Positions 10,396 through 20,800 of a DNA stretch of 64,000 nucleotides are shown here, one piece after another. The first letter of the stretch is position 1, and each line of letters opens with the position of its first letter. The notes beneath the pieces were generated by a model that saw nothing but the letters and a program-made list of their open reading frames with translations, had not been told where the DNA came from and did no database searches. The stretch lies in NCBI GenBank assembly GCA_033964015.1, contig CM066912.1:25951605-26015604 (forward strand). The letters run 5' to 3'. The DNA comes from Scolanthus callimorphus. Its lineage: Eukaryota; Cnidaria; Anthozoa; Actiniaria; Edwardsiidae. The translations under genes and the position numbers were made by a program.

Positions 10396-11814
10396 TCAGC
10401 TAAGCTGAAACCAAATGTCATCTGAATCAGTGATTTTTTTACCAAAGAGCTTCTCCTCCCATGTTGAGAGTTGTGTTAGAAACCCCCTATTTGGCCTGAC
10501 ACATGTCCTTCTTTCCTTCACAAAATCAAATGCTGCCCTTAATGGCCATCCTTTTGCCTTCATTAGATAAGCTATCGTTATGGTTGAGCTTCGACTCACA
10601 CCCATATTGCAGTGAACCATGACACAACCACCGTTATCTATAGCCTGAGTTAAAAATTCAGTAGTTTTCTCTAAGTGATCAATCAGTTTTGATGTTGGTA
10701 CATCATCAAGCTTGAGAGTTAGATACTGTATTTGATCTGGAAAAGCACTTGCATGTTCTTGTGAAATGTTCACAATGTGAGTAACCTTCAAGTCCTCCAT
10801 TACTTGTCTATTAGTTGCTTGGTTTCCTCTGCCCTGGAATAACTTATTTGGCAAAATCATAGATGGGTATGTCTGAATTTTCTTATAGTCTTCAGGTCTG
10901 TGGAATAATTCATTGCTACACATAAATGGAAATGCCTTGCAAAATGCATCAAACCCTGCATTTAGTAAATAAGGTTCAACATCATAACTTTCGAGTTCTC
11001 GTAGTAACTTCATTTCTGCCATATCATCAATATCGCTTCCTTTCACATGGTTGCCATAGACAACAACAATTGTGAAATCATTAAGTAAATTTCCTAAGTT
11101 GCTATCACCCAAGAATCCATAAAGAGAATATGACTGCAAATCTGTGTACAATGTCTTGGAATGCTTTGCCAGTATGATATGGGATTTATCATAAAGTTCT
11201 TTCTCCCTTGTGTCAATAATAAGCATATAAGATGTATCAAAAATGCACGGCACTAGAGCCCCATCATTCATGTAGTTATACATTTCTTGTATACTCAAGG
11301 CTTGAAATTTCTCTTTTGTTTCATTGGCTACATGGGAATGTACATCTTTATTAGCTGAAGTTTCGCTGTTTTGTGTAGCACTAGAAACCACAGGGTTAAG
11401 CTCAGTTGGTTGTTCATTAAATTCAGATTTCGTCGCCGAATTACCGTGATTTTGATCTAAAGGCATCGACTTCCCAGTGCTCTTTCGTGTATTCGAACTT
11501 TCCTCGCTTTGTTCAAGGCTTTCGGGAGGCTTTGCATAAAATGTTGACGTTTGCTTGGATTTCGCTGAACCATTTCTAGCGTCGCTGCTGTTGTTTCTTC
11601 CAAAATTTATAGAAACACAGAACTGCTTGCTGTCTTTCTGTTCAACAATGTTGCCTGAGTTATTATTCGGTGGTCTTTTGTTTGAGTCTTGTGGCTGTGC
11701 GGTTGCTCGATTTTCCGTTGCCAAAGGCGAAATGTTCGGCTTCGCTTGTGTTGGTTCCTCCTGCGCCGATTTCACAATAGGCCTCGTTTTTGCTCTCGAG
11801 GAAGAGGAACCCAT
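10396..11814 (-). CDS. STYXL1: Rhodanese-DUSP protein, STYXL1/MK-STYX-like, with an intact catalytic Cys
   Basis: A 472-aa single-exon gene. Residues 1-170 are low-complexity and Ser/Asn/Gln-rich, beginning MGSSSSRAK, a plausible N-myristoylation signal (Gly2, Ser6). Residues about 172-298 form a rhodanese/MAPK-binding-like domain (LIIDTREKELYDKSHI). Residues about 315-460 form a dual-specificity phosphatase domain, with the general-acid loop LKLDDVP at 367-373 and the signature HCNMGVSRS at 401-409 (Cys402, Arg408). The two-domain order is that of MAPK phosphatases and of STYXL1. From what I know of the family, mammalian STYXL1 has lost the catalytic Cys, whereas here the CX5R motif is complete, so an active enzyme is expected. 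The lack of introns could mean an old retrocopy. The symbol is assigned by architecture and could instead be an unnamed DUSP. Confidence 0.85.
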   Translation of the reverse strand: MGSSSSRAKTRPIVKSAQEEPTQAKPNISPLATENRATAQPQDSNKRPPNNNSGNIVEQKDSKQFCVSINFGRNNSSDARNGSAKSKQTSTFYAKPPESLEQSEESSNTRKSTGKSMPLDQNHGNSATKSEFNEQPTELNPVVSSATQNSETSANKDVHSHVANETKEKFQALSIQEMYNYMNDGALVPCIFDTSYMLIIDTREKELYDKSHIILAKHSKTLYTDLQSYSLYGFLGDSNLGNLLNDFTIVVVYGNHVKGSDIDDMAEMKLLRELESYDVEPYLLNAGFDAFCKAFPFMCSNELFHRPEDYKKIQTYPSMILPNKLFQGRGNQATNRQVMEDLKVTHIVNISQEHASAFPDQIQYLTLKLDDVPTSKLIDHLEKTTEFLTQAIDNGGCVMVHCNMGVSRSSTITIAYLMKAKGWPLRAAFDFVKERRTCVRPNRGFLTQLSTWEEKLFGKKITDSDDIWFQLS

Positions 11815-12764
11815 ATCTCTCGAATGTGTCAGGGATTATACTACGGTTGTTTTTTGTGCTTTTTCGTCAAGTTCTAGAAGATTTTTTGCCACATTGCAAA
11901 TTTGACATGTCATCTCTCGAGCTAGTCCGCCACTCTCCGAGACGATCAGTGACGTCACACGACGATTCTCCGACGAAAAGAAACTGGAATCGTCACTGGA
12001 ATATCAGCAGGAGATCTTCGTTATTGGATCGAGAGACGGTACATATTGGAGGATTCTAAGCTGGTCTACACTCTGTGATTTTGTGGTATTGATCCGACTC
12101 TATAAAATCAGTCTTATGAAGTTTTGAAAATTAAATCTCTCAGCCAGGATTCAACCAATCTTCACCAAACTGGTGTGTTGACATTAGTGCCTGTGGTGGT
12201 TGGACACCGTGCCGCAAGTGTGTATGCAGCTTCTTGAGATATTATTAATCAATATTCAATGCCAGAATGGCCTGGAAATGGAGAACTACATCCTATTAAC
12301 TGAGGGTTTTTTATTTTTATAGTGGGACGCCTTTTAATGCAAGCAGCACAACTTTTCGGTCTGTTTACAATAACTTAACGAAAAACAAGGACACCTCTCT
12401 AAGACAAAAATGCACACACACACACCAAGAAGTTAGGCATGTCAATCTGTTTCAATAATGACTCTAAACTTGTATTATACATGGGCTGTAGCAAGCCTCC
12501 AAAAACTCGGAGGGGCACGACATATAAAAAACTCAAGGCAGTTTTTAAGGATAGTTTAAACTAAAAAATTTAGAGCCCAGCATGTGAAATTACCGCATGT
12601 TTGGGAGAACTTTAGGGTTGTTTGGGGAAAATTGGGGCCCAGTAAGCGCTACGGCCCTGCATTATAATGTGAAACGGCCTACACATCTATGGGTACACAA
12701 GAGTTTATGCCACAATGCGTGCGTTTCTCAAATTCCGGTCGGCTCTCAGCCATGGGTACATTAT
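11815..12764. other. No gene seen; upstream of the phosphatase gene
   Basis: Contains the presumed 5' UTR and promoter of the minus-strand phosphatase gene just after 11815 and a short CA tract near 12411-12424. Nothing else is recognisable. Confidence 0.4.
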
Positions 12765-12803
12765 ACACTTAATGACTGTCCCTCGGGAGCAGTCATTAAG
12801 TGT
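12765..12803. repeat. Perfect short hairpin
   Basis: ACACTTAATGACTG pairs with CAGTCATTAAGTGT across a TCCCTCGGGAG loop that can itself fold. Probably a minimal MITE relic. Confidence 0.6.
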
Positions 12804-12917
12804 TTTTTTATATAGCAAAAATAAAATACGGTAAAAATAGTCCGCCGAAATTTCTCGCTCTAGCGATGTCGCCCGCGCGGGCAACAATTTTTGCCTTTTT
12901 GTTGTGGTATAAAACAA

Positions 12918-13081
12918 AATGTCCTCTATTTTCTGTGGTATGTCCTCTTATATACCACAGAATGATGTAATAAGTGATCAAATGTACTGCAAACCCACTC
13001 AGCGCCACAACATTTTGACCACTTTATTATGTCATTCAGTGGGACATAAGAGGGCATACCACGGAACATGAGAGGACATTT
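12918..13081. mobile_element. Palindromic MITE, 164 bp
   Basis: The two halves are imperfect inverted repeats of about 57 bp. AAATGTCCTCT, TCTGTGGTATGTCCTCTTAT and CAGAATGATGTAATAA on the left are mirrored by TTATTATGTCATTCAGTG, ATAAGAGGGCATACCACGG and AGAGGACATTT on the right. Confidence 0.75.
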
Positions 13082-13140
13082 GTTTAACCAGGAGGTTTAA
13101 CATAATGATACAATGACTTGCAACATTCAGTTCAAGTACT

Positions 13141-13470
13141 GGGGTGCTTACCATTGGTCAAGGAAAACCGATCGGTTTGATCAGCGTCAAATGGTACAAA
13201 ACATTTCGGTTGGGATGAAAAATGTTAGGATGAATGGCGCTTACCATTCGCTTTTCGCATTTCGGTTCGGATCGGCTACCTTATTTGGTCATAAAAACCG
13301 GTTGGAGTGCCAATGGTACAAACCATTCCAATCGGTTCGTTCCAACTGGAATGGCGAGACAACATCTGAAGCTGAACCACTCATACCAACCAGAATGACC
13401 GAAACATCGACTGTACCATTGGAATCCCAACCGAAATTACCGGTTTTTCATGACCAATGGTAAGCACCCC
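13141..13470. mobile_element. 330-bp TIR element with internal ACCGATCGGTT/CCAATGG motifs
   Basis: Ends GGGGTGCTTACCATTGGTCA and TGACCAATGGTAAGCACCCC are inverted copies extending to GAAAACCG/CGGTTTTTC. The interior repeats ATGGTACAAA and CCGATCGGTT-like words in both orientations. The spanning ORF is a by-product. Confidence 0.8.
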
Positions 13471-13758
13471 TCTACTAACTATGCCCTGATCAACAAAACT
13501 GTTTACAACAGTTTCAGGGGGTAACATGCTACCCAGTGTGTTTAAAACCGAGAGTGGGCTTTTGGTAATTGTGATTTTATGTATTATTCAATCAAACCCT
13601 GTGAACCAATAAGATCCTTGCAAAGTTTCACCAATGGCAGTGAATTGGCTTCTGTTGCATTATGCCAAGTGACTGCATTGGACAAGGATTTGATTGACAA
13701 CGCAGAAAAAGTGCCATTTTTGGTGTGTCCACAAAGGTTTGACCAGTTGATGGCTTAA

Positions 13759-14158
13759 AGGGGCACTGTCACCATTTTACACGATTTTAGGGTAGCTTAG
13801 GTAGCTTAAATGCAGTCAGATTCACAAGAATTGAACAAAATAATCGTCTAGGTTTGTTAAATAACCTTTCAGCTACAAGATGAGTACAAATTTGGAGTAT
13901 TTCCGTGTGCTATCGAGCGGATGGAATTGGATTGTGAAACTACATTTTTAATTTCGTATCAGGCTGAACAGTTTTAAAACTTTGAAATTTGATAGTGAAA
14001 GCTATTAAATCTTACCTAAGAATGCCTATATAATGCAAGTTTCAGTTCCTTTTTCTTTCTAGGACATAACAACAGTATACATAGGATACTGAGTTGTTTC
14101 TGTAGATCACTGGTCTTATTTTATAATATTTTGTTGAAACAACTGTGACAGTGCCCCT
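13759..14158. mobile_element. 400-bp MITE with TTAA duplication (AGGGGCACTGTCAC family)
   Basis: TIR AGGGGCACTGTCAC against GTGACAGTGCCCCT, flanked by TTAA at 13755-13758 and 14159-14162. The interior (TAGGTTTGTTAAATA, GAACAGTTTT) is shared with the copies at 41214-41570 and 51675-52038. A TTAA site suits Kolobok or piggyBac, but a TA duplication (Tc1/mariner) cannot be excluded. Confidence 0.8.
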
Positions 14159-14162
14159 TTAA

Positions 14163-14729
14163 TTCCATGGTAAGAGGAAGTGCCAAGGAATCAAGACAAC
14201 CATCTTTCTACATGGTATGGGTTTCAACTGTTTGGTATATGGTGTTTTGTGATAGAGCAGATTTCAGAGGAGTGTCGAAAACTAAATGCAAAATACAAAA
14301 CCACTACCAATCAGAAGTGGAAGCTATTCAACAATAAACCAATCAGGAGGTGAAGTAAGTCAGACTTGCGTTTAGTCTTGACGTGAACACTGGCACATTT
14401 GATTTAGTTTGCAATTTGATTGGCTGAAAGACGAAATACTTTGCTCTTGACAAATAGAAGCGCCGACTAAACACACATCTGGCCTTACTTTTGGCAGTCA
14501 TCTGAAATCCTCTCTATACTATGCATACAGACTACCGTATTGCTCCTGCTTGCAGAAGTGAGGCTTTTTTGTGGCAAGAATCTGGAGAAGGGAAATCACC
14601 AGTGCCATCTGGATGTGCCAAAGCATCCAGGTCTGTGGCGAGTGACAAATATGATGCCCTGTGATTTGCCTACTCTGGTTTCTCGCCACAAAACAGCCTT
14701 ATGCCAGTAACCATACTGAGACAAACTAA
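14163..14729. other. No gene; contains a palindrome at about 14555-14706
   Basis: AGGCTTTTTTGTGGCAAGAA near 14560 is mirrored by TTTCTCGCCACAAAACAGCC near 14682-14699, the arms of a roughly 150-bp hairpin. The rest shows no coding signal. Confidence 0.45.
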
Positions 14730-15072
14730 GGGCCATTCCATTTTATATCCACATACCCCCTATTGACGAGATGGTTAAGAATTTGACCCCTCAGAAATGA
14801 ATTTTTGACTAGACCCCTCAGAAAATTGCCTCAGAGGCCAGAGACACCCTGAGAAATTTCCGAATTTCTTCCACAACGGGCTTCAAAACCCCTCGGAAAA
14901 TCGATAAATATCGTCAATAGAAGTCAAACCCCTCAGAAATTCTCGTCAACAGGAGCCTAAATACGTCCAAAAAAGCAAATTTTTCCCATTAACACCCCTC
15001 AGAAATCAGATTTTAGAACCCCTCGGAAAAACTCGTCAATAGGGGGTGTGTGGATAAAAAATGGAATGGCCC
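14730..15072. mobile_element. GGGCCATTCCATTTT MITE, copy 1 of 3, TAA duplication
   Basis: Inverted ends GGGCCATTCCATTTT then CCCCCTATTGACGAG, mirrored at the right, with TAA at 14727-14729 and 15073-15075. The interior repeats CCCCTCAGAAAT / CCCCTCGGAAAA. Related copies lie at 33833-34134 and 52770-53071. Confidence 0.85.
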
Positions 15073-15119
15073 TAAGTGTGTCAATGATTACTGTGGTGAG
15101 CTAAATATTAATCTGATGG

Positions 15120-16470
15120 TTATGTCTTCTTGTTGTAAAATGACACCTGTAATGGCCTCTTAGTGTACATATATCCATTGAGGTTGTCGATAGCAGCTTG
15201 AGCCTCCTCTTGATTTGCCATGGTAACAAAACAATAGCCTTTACACTGCTGGCGAGCATAGTCCCACATCAAATCCACCTTCACAACATGACCAAATGGA
15301 GTAAACAGAGCAGCAACATCATCTTGAACAGCATCAGTACCGACATTGTACACATGGAGTGTAACACCCATACCTGGAATGGACTTGGGAGCTTGCAGAA
15401 TGGGACCACCAGCCATTGGATTAAAGCGTCGACCTTGATACTGCCTCATCTGGGGAGGGCGTATTGGACCTGGCCCTCCCATGTCTTGCATATTCCCCCC
15501 TGCAAATGATGGCGGTCGTACCTTATTAGAGTTATCATCAGCAACCCGAATGATCAAACCACTGTCGCTTCCTTTGAGAAAAGCTCCTGTCATGGCCATA
15601 ATTGCTGCCTGTGCTTGCTGCTTCTTCTCATAGAGCACAAAGCCACATCCTCGTGAAGCTCCAGTGTTTTTATCTGTGAGTACTCGACAGTTAATAATAT
15701 TGCCATATGGGGCAAAGGTATGCTGCAGCTCTTCCTGTGTTATCAGTCTGGGAATATTTCGGATGTACAAATTTGCACCCTTCACTTGATCGCCTCCCGG
15801 TCTTGACAACGCAACTTTCAGCCTCTTGTTGTCAATCTGGTAACCGTTAAGATTATCAATAGCCTGCTGTGCATGTTCCGCCATGTGGTATTCAATAAAC
15901 CCAAAACCATAACTCCAACCTGTTGTTTTTTGTCTGCAGATTTTAGAACTCTTGAGGGACCGACAGCTTCAAAGATCATTCTGAATGTTTCATCTGTCAG
16001 GCTTTGCGGCAAGTAGTTAACTATCAGTGTTGTCTTGTTTATTTCAGGTGGGGAATCTGTGGAAAAAGAATCCATAGACTAAGTTTAACTGTAAACAGGA
16101 AAAAGGTTGTAAGCGGGATACCTAACCCTGCATCACTTGTAAAATGGGGAACAAGGGTAGAAGGACAGCTTGGTGAGAAGTGATAAAAAAGGAAGGAGTT
16201 TGACATTTTTTGACAGGCCCTACATTAATGACCACTGTCAACCAAATGGCCCCAACAGTGGTCCTGAATGAATGGATATTTTCTGTAACAAAATCAGTGT
16301 TGGTTACCCTGTGGTTCTGGTATTGGTGCATTTAAACTCTGGAAAGGCTGAGCATTGCTGAGGGGTGTGGTAGCATTGCTGAAGGGTGTGGTGTTCTGTG
16401 GCTGTAGAAGTGGTGGTGGCTTGGGTTGAAGTAGTTTTGGTTGACTTTGATGATTGTAGGGCATTGCCAT
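15120..16470 (-). CDS. ELAV/Hu-family RNA-binding protein, three RRMs
   Basis: Binds AU-rich/U-rich RNA and controls splicing, stability or translation (family knowledge). Exon A (16470-16308) starts at ATGGCAATGCCC and encodes a Pro/Gln/Asn-rich leader of 54 codons. The donor is G|GTAACC and the acceptor TTTTTCCACAG at 16057. The joined phase makes an Asp codon in front of SPPEINKTTLIVNYLPQ. Exon B (16056-15120) encodes RRM1 (about residues 62-140, with SYGFGFIEY), RRM2 (about 148-228, GANLYIRNIP and RGCGFVLY), a Gly/Pro/Met-rich hinge, and RRM3 (about 283-366, LHVYNVG and KGYCFVTM) ending with NKKT. A non-coding exon probably lies upstream, because TTGTTTTAG just before the start looks like an acceptor. 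One base seems to be missing in the GGTCCCTC stretch near 15956-15959: without it the SSKICRQKTTGWSYGF part of RRM1 is out of frame. With that base the protein is about 366 aa, normal for the family. Confidence 0.9.
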
Positions 16471-16586
16471 GGTGATGAAGGTAAAATCTAAAACAAAAAC
16501 AACAAAATGAGAATATGTAAACACGGTGCATTAGTATATCTGTATACTTTCCTTCACAAATCCAAAGCACAAAGTGGATGAATATA

Positions 16587-16694
16587 CAGTGGTACCTCTA
16601 TTAAGCGGCCACCCTCTATTAAGCAGCCACTTTTCAAAGTCCCAAAATATTTGTCACTCAAGTACTGTAATACCTCTATTCAGCAGTACCACTG
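16587..16694. mobile_element. Pogo/Tigger-like MITE, TA duplication
   Basis: CAGTGGTACCTCTATTAAGC at the left and GGTACCACTG at the right form the TIRs, flanked by TA on both sides (16585-16586, 16695-16696). CAGTRNNACCTC ends are typical of pogo/Tigger elements. The interior has tandem CCTCTATTAAGC words. Confidence 0.8.
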
Positions 16695-16748
16695 TATTTA
16701 TAGATTGTAGATTTTCAAATTTTCCCCCATGGTTTTCACAGAATGCCT

Positions 16749-16885
16749 GGGCCGGTTCCTAGAAGGCCAGTTAAGAGTTATCAGTGGATAGACGCTTATC
16801 CAACATATAAATCCTGAACAAATCCTATACAACAGATAACTTTTATCCATGGATAACTTTATCCAACCTTTCAGGAACCGGCCCC
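16749..16885. mobile_element. Short TIR element
   Basis: GGGCCGGTTCCT and AGGAACCGGCCC are inverted ends. Inside, TTATCAGTGGATA / TTATCCATGGATAA words give further dyad symmetry. Confidence 0.6.
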
Positions 16886-17844
16886 TGGTCATTATTGTGC
16901 AATTACATACTACAGTTTCACAATTTCCATGGAATTTTCTTCTTGTCTTTTCTTTTTTGTTTTGTGAGCATAAAGGTTTGAAACCAGCAAAACAAAACTG
17001 CTTTTGGTAAATGAATACTGAAGAAATGTTTTTTTGAGATTTGTCAGAGGTCTGGATTTTGTGCTAATTTGCAAACTGTCAAATGTCAAGCGATTGCACA
17101 AACGGAACTATTAAACAGAATAACTTACAAGCGCAGATCTCCTATTTTACCTGGGGATTTTGCAGTCGGAAAACGTATAGCTCAGTTAATGTGCCTTCCA
17201 ACCCAATTTTTGCAATATTTGGCAATAGACTCTAAGTTTTGGCTCCTGAAAACACTATAAAAGAAAGAGAGCCTGGCCAGATACGAGCGATGTCGACTGT
17301 CAAGTTTCAGACACTTTCATTGAAGTAAACACAACACAAATCTACCATAAAACGTAACCCAAAAAGTATAATAGATATAAAAGTACCTCAGGAATAAAAC
17401 AAATCTAACGATACTGGCGATCAACTTGTTTAAAAGCTTCTTTTTTCCACTGAAGTTCCCACACATGCTCAAGAAAAAGACGCCATTTTAGTAGCACTAC
17501 CCAGCTGGCTTTGCAGGTGTCGATCATTCGAAAAGGCTTCTGGGTATACCACAGGCTTCCCATTTCTCATTGCCTTCCCATGATACATTTCAGTCCTCGT
17601 ATCAACAAAAATGGAGGATGTGCTGTAAAGAGGTCTGATACTTCGCTGCATTTCTCATAGGATTTCGTGTTAGTTTAAACGAAGACGTAGACGTTAAGCG
17701 CTCAGTATGCAATTTGTTAGTTTTATTTCGAATATATTAGCTTTACAAAGGCAGCCCTGATGAAATTTTCATAGTTAGCGACAAGGTTAAAGCGAATAAT
17801 ACTTAATTGTAAAATTCCACCGAAAACTTTTAAATTGATGGATC
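16886..17844. other. Head-to-head interval between the ELAV and germ cell-less genes
   Basis: No supported coding region. The first non-coding exon of ELAV (minus) and the promoter and 5' UTR of germ cell-less (plus) presumably lie here. I cannot place either from sequence alone. Confidence 0.4.
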
Positions 17845-20800
17845 ATGGGAACACTGTTGTCAACTGAAGCACAAGGACACAAAAGAACATGGAGTGATGC
17901 ACAGGTTGAAGATGACGATAATGACAACCATGACCAAGTTATTGAAATTCCAAAAAGGTACAGTGTACCGTTATGCACCAGTCAATTGTAACCACCACCA
18001 CCCCAACCTCGGGGGAGGGACTACATGGGGGATATTCTTGTCATGGACCCCCACCCTTGAGTGTGGGGGATTAGTTGGGGGATAGAACTTTCTTCACCTC
18101 TAAGCAGGAGCGCTGACCACATACATGCCAAACGATTGATGTGATTGTCCGAAGAAATTTGAGGTCAATGCATTTTATATCTTATAGGTGGACGCATTTT
18201 CGGCCAAATTATAAAATCGAGAATTTTATCAACGACTTAGCTCAATTTCGCCACAAGCTCAGTGTAGATAGATTTTAACTTGTATGCCTGTATCAAAAGT
18301 TAAAGATATCTTGACGTCACAATGCACCCACCTAAATAGGTGCTTTCATAATTTCTCCCTAATATATTTTGAAAGTGTTGTCAGTGTATACTCTCATAAT
18401 ATACGATGCGGTGGCCTACTTGAACAATGTCCGATCAAAAACGCCAAATGTCCGGCCAATTTTCCACACGAGTAGAGACAACCAGGAAAAAAGATTGAAG
18501 GGTTCTGATCAAGTAGAAAAGTTATTTCCAGCGTTGTTTCCTTGCGGCAGCATGCGGAAGCTGAGCTCAATCGTTATTGTCCAGTGTTGATCATGCTACC
18601 ATGTTGGATGTGTTAAAACACCAACAACATTCCTCAGCTAGCAATAAATGGTTCTGCAGAGGATTCAAGTGAAAGGACTCGATATATATTGGCATAGTAT
18701 AGTAGATCGAATCACTTCAATCCTTTCCCCACGGGGTGGGGAAATTTCCAACACATTTTGCCTCAGGGGTGGGGACAAAAATCTAGTATTGCTCAGCTAA
18801 AAATCCATGTCCCCACCCTTCCCCGAGGTTGGGGGGGTGGTGGTTACAATTGACTGGTGCATTAGCCCTGAATCTCAATATAATATTGTAGCATACATAT
18901 ATTATTTACCGGCTGGGAGGTCTGGATCGTAAAATACTGTGACCAATGTTTTGAAAATACTGACTGAGACCAGAGGTCACAGTATTTCACGATCTGGACC
19001 AACTCTAATGCAGTAAATAATATAATTTATTTTTTGCTTTCACCGAAACAGCATAAAACTTTAACAGAAATTAGCGCCTGCATGATTAATCCAGACCCGG
19101 GATCTGGATCATAGGATTCTCGGCCACTCGTGAGCCATCAGAGCATGTGATTTGATGGATAGTGGACCACTGAAAAAAATAATTATCAATATCCATTCTG
19201 AAAACAGAGAGCAACTGTGGAATACCTGTCCACTCAGTAGACATGCTAGAGAAAGTGTCGCCACTTTCTCACCACTTGTTGTAGTGTGGAGTCAATTTCA
19301 TGTATTCTGTGTGTCTGTATATTGTGGTGACAGCATTTTTGATATGAAGTGAGAAGTCAGGTAGGAGCCGCAATCTAATTCATCTGCCTGATGAATTTTG
19401 GATATTTATAGTATACAGCTTCAGAGAGTTTGAAACATGAAAACCTGGATGTGTTGTTTCTTGTGCTGTGTTTCAGGCCTATCTCTAGACCATTAACATA
19501 TTGCCCTTTTAACAAATGTATTTTCATTTTCCAGGAAAAGACTAAGGCGAACATCAGGTTACATTTATCAGACATTATTTGTGAATGGTGAAGGCAGTGA
19601 TGTTACAATAGCAGCTTTAGGTAAGGCTGATAATATTAATAATTATTGGATGAGGTTGAGCATGATGGTGAAATTAGTCAATGTCAAGGTTTGTTATCAC
19701 TATCAGATAACAACCTAACTTGAGGCATTGACTAATTTCACTATCATGTGAAAACCGAATTCAAAACTGTTTTATTATTCAGCAACCAGAATTTCTTACC
19801 TAGCTAAAAGCTGATGTTGAAGATGATGCCTTGCACGGCGAAACAGTTTTTCAAGTTCAGCTTACATCCATGGTATTTTCCTCCTCATATTCAATTCAAA
19901 AAGCAATAGTTCATGTTTGGACAGCCTGAGCAATGCTCTCTCAGCAAAAATCATAACAGATTCAAGGAGAATATTGGCAAAATTGGATTGAAAACCATTG
20001 GCTTGAATTATGACATCATTACAATTAAAAACAACTGAACGCCAACATCCAAAAGCATGCCCAGAAATTGCAAGATTATCAGAATCTTGAAATGGATTCT
20101 GATTAGTCAATGAGCTCTATAATGTGAGCTATCATGAATCTGCCTTTGAGTGTTGTATGCTTGCCACCAATTATGCACGCACCATAGAGCCCATTAAGAA
20201 AATGTCCAATCAGTCCACAATATGCCTGGGCATGTTTTTGAAAGTCCGCATTCAGCTATTTTGTCTCGTCATAAAGTGCTCTGGGTGTAGGGCAGAAAAG
20301 ATTGCTTATTCAGGCTCTCTAATAACATATCAATGCAGACAATTTACATTTAGAAGACATATCGCATAGAACTAATTGCCAACGTTTAAATCCATAATAT
20401 ATGGCTGTTTTTTTTTTACAGGAAAGCAATGGAAACTGCACAAGATTTATTTAAAGCAGGTATCAGGGGTGAACCAGCAATTACAACTTCATTATTACTT
20501 CAATATTAAAGCAATATAATTTATTAACATGTCAATTATCTTGCCCTCAAAACGCTGGAAAGCGCCTTTTCTGCTACCAAATTTACAAAATTTCCCAGGG
20601 AGGCATGCCAGTACCCCCCTTACAAGGCTCAAGCCTTACACCCTTCATATGGGACCCACAAGCCAAGCCACCTACTTCCAAAACTTAGCCTGCTTCACTC
20701 TTCAAAACTTATTGAAACCCCTGAGGTATTGCAACGTTTTTGCATGAAAGAAAAATTATTTGATTAATTAATTGTCAGGATGCACTGCTGTAGAAAAACT

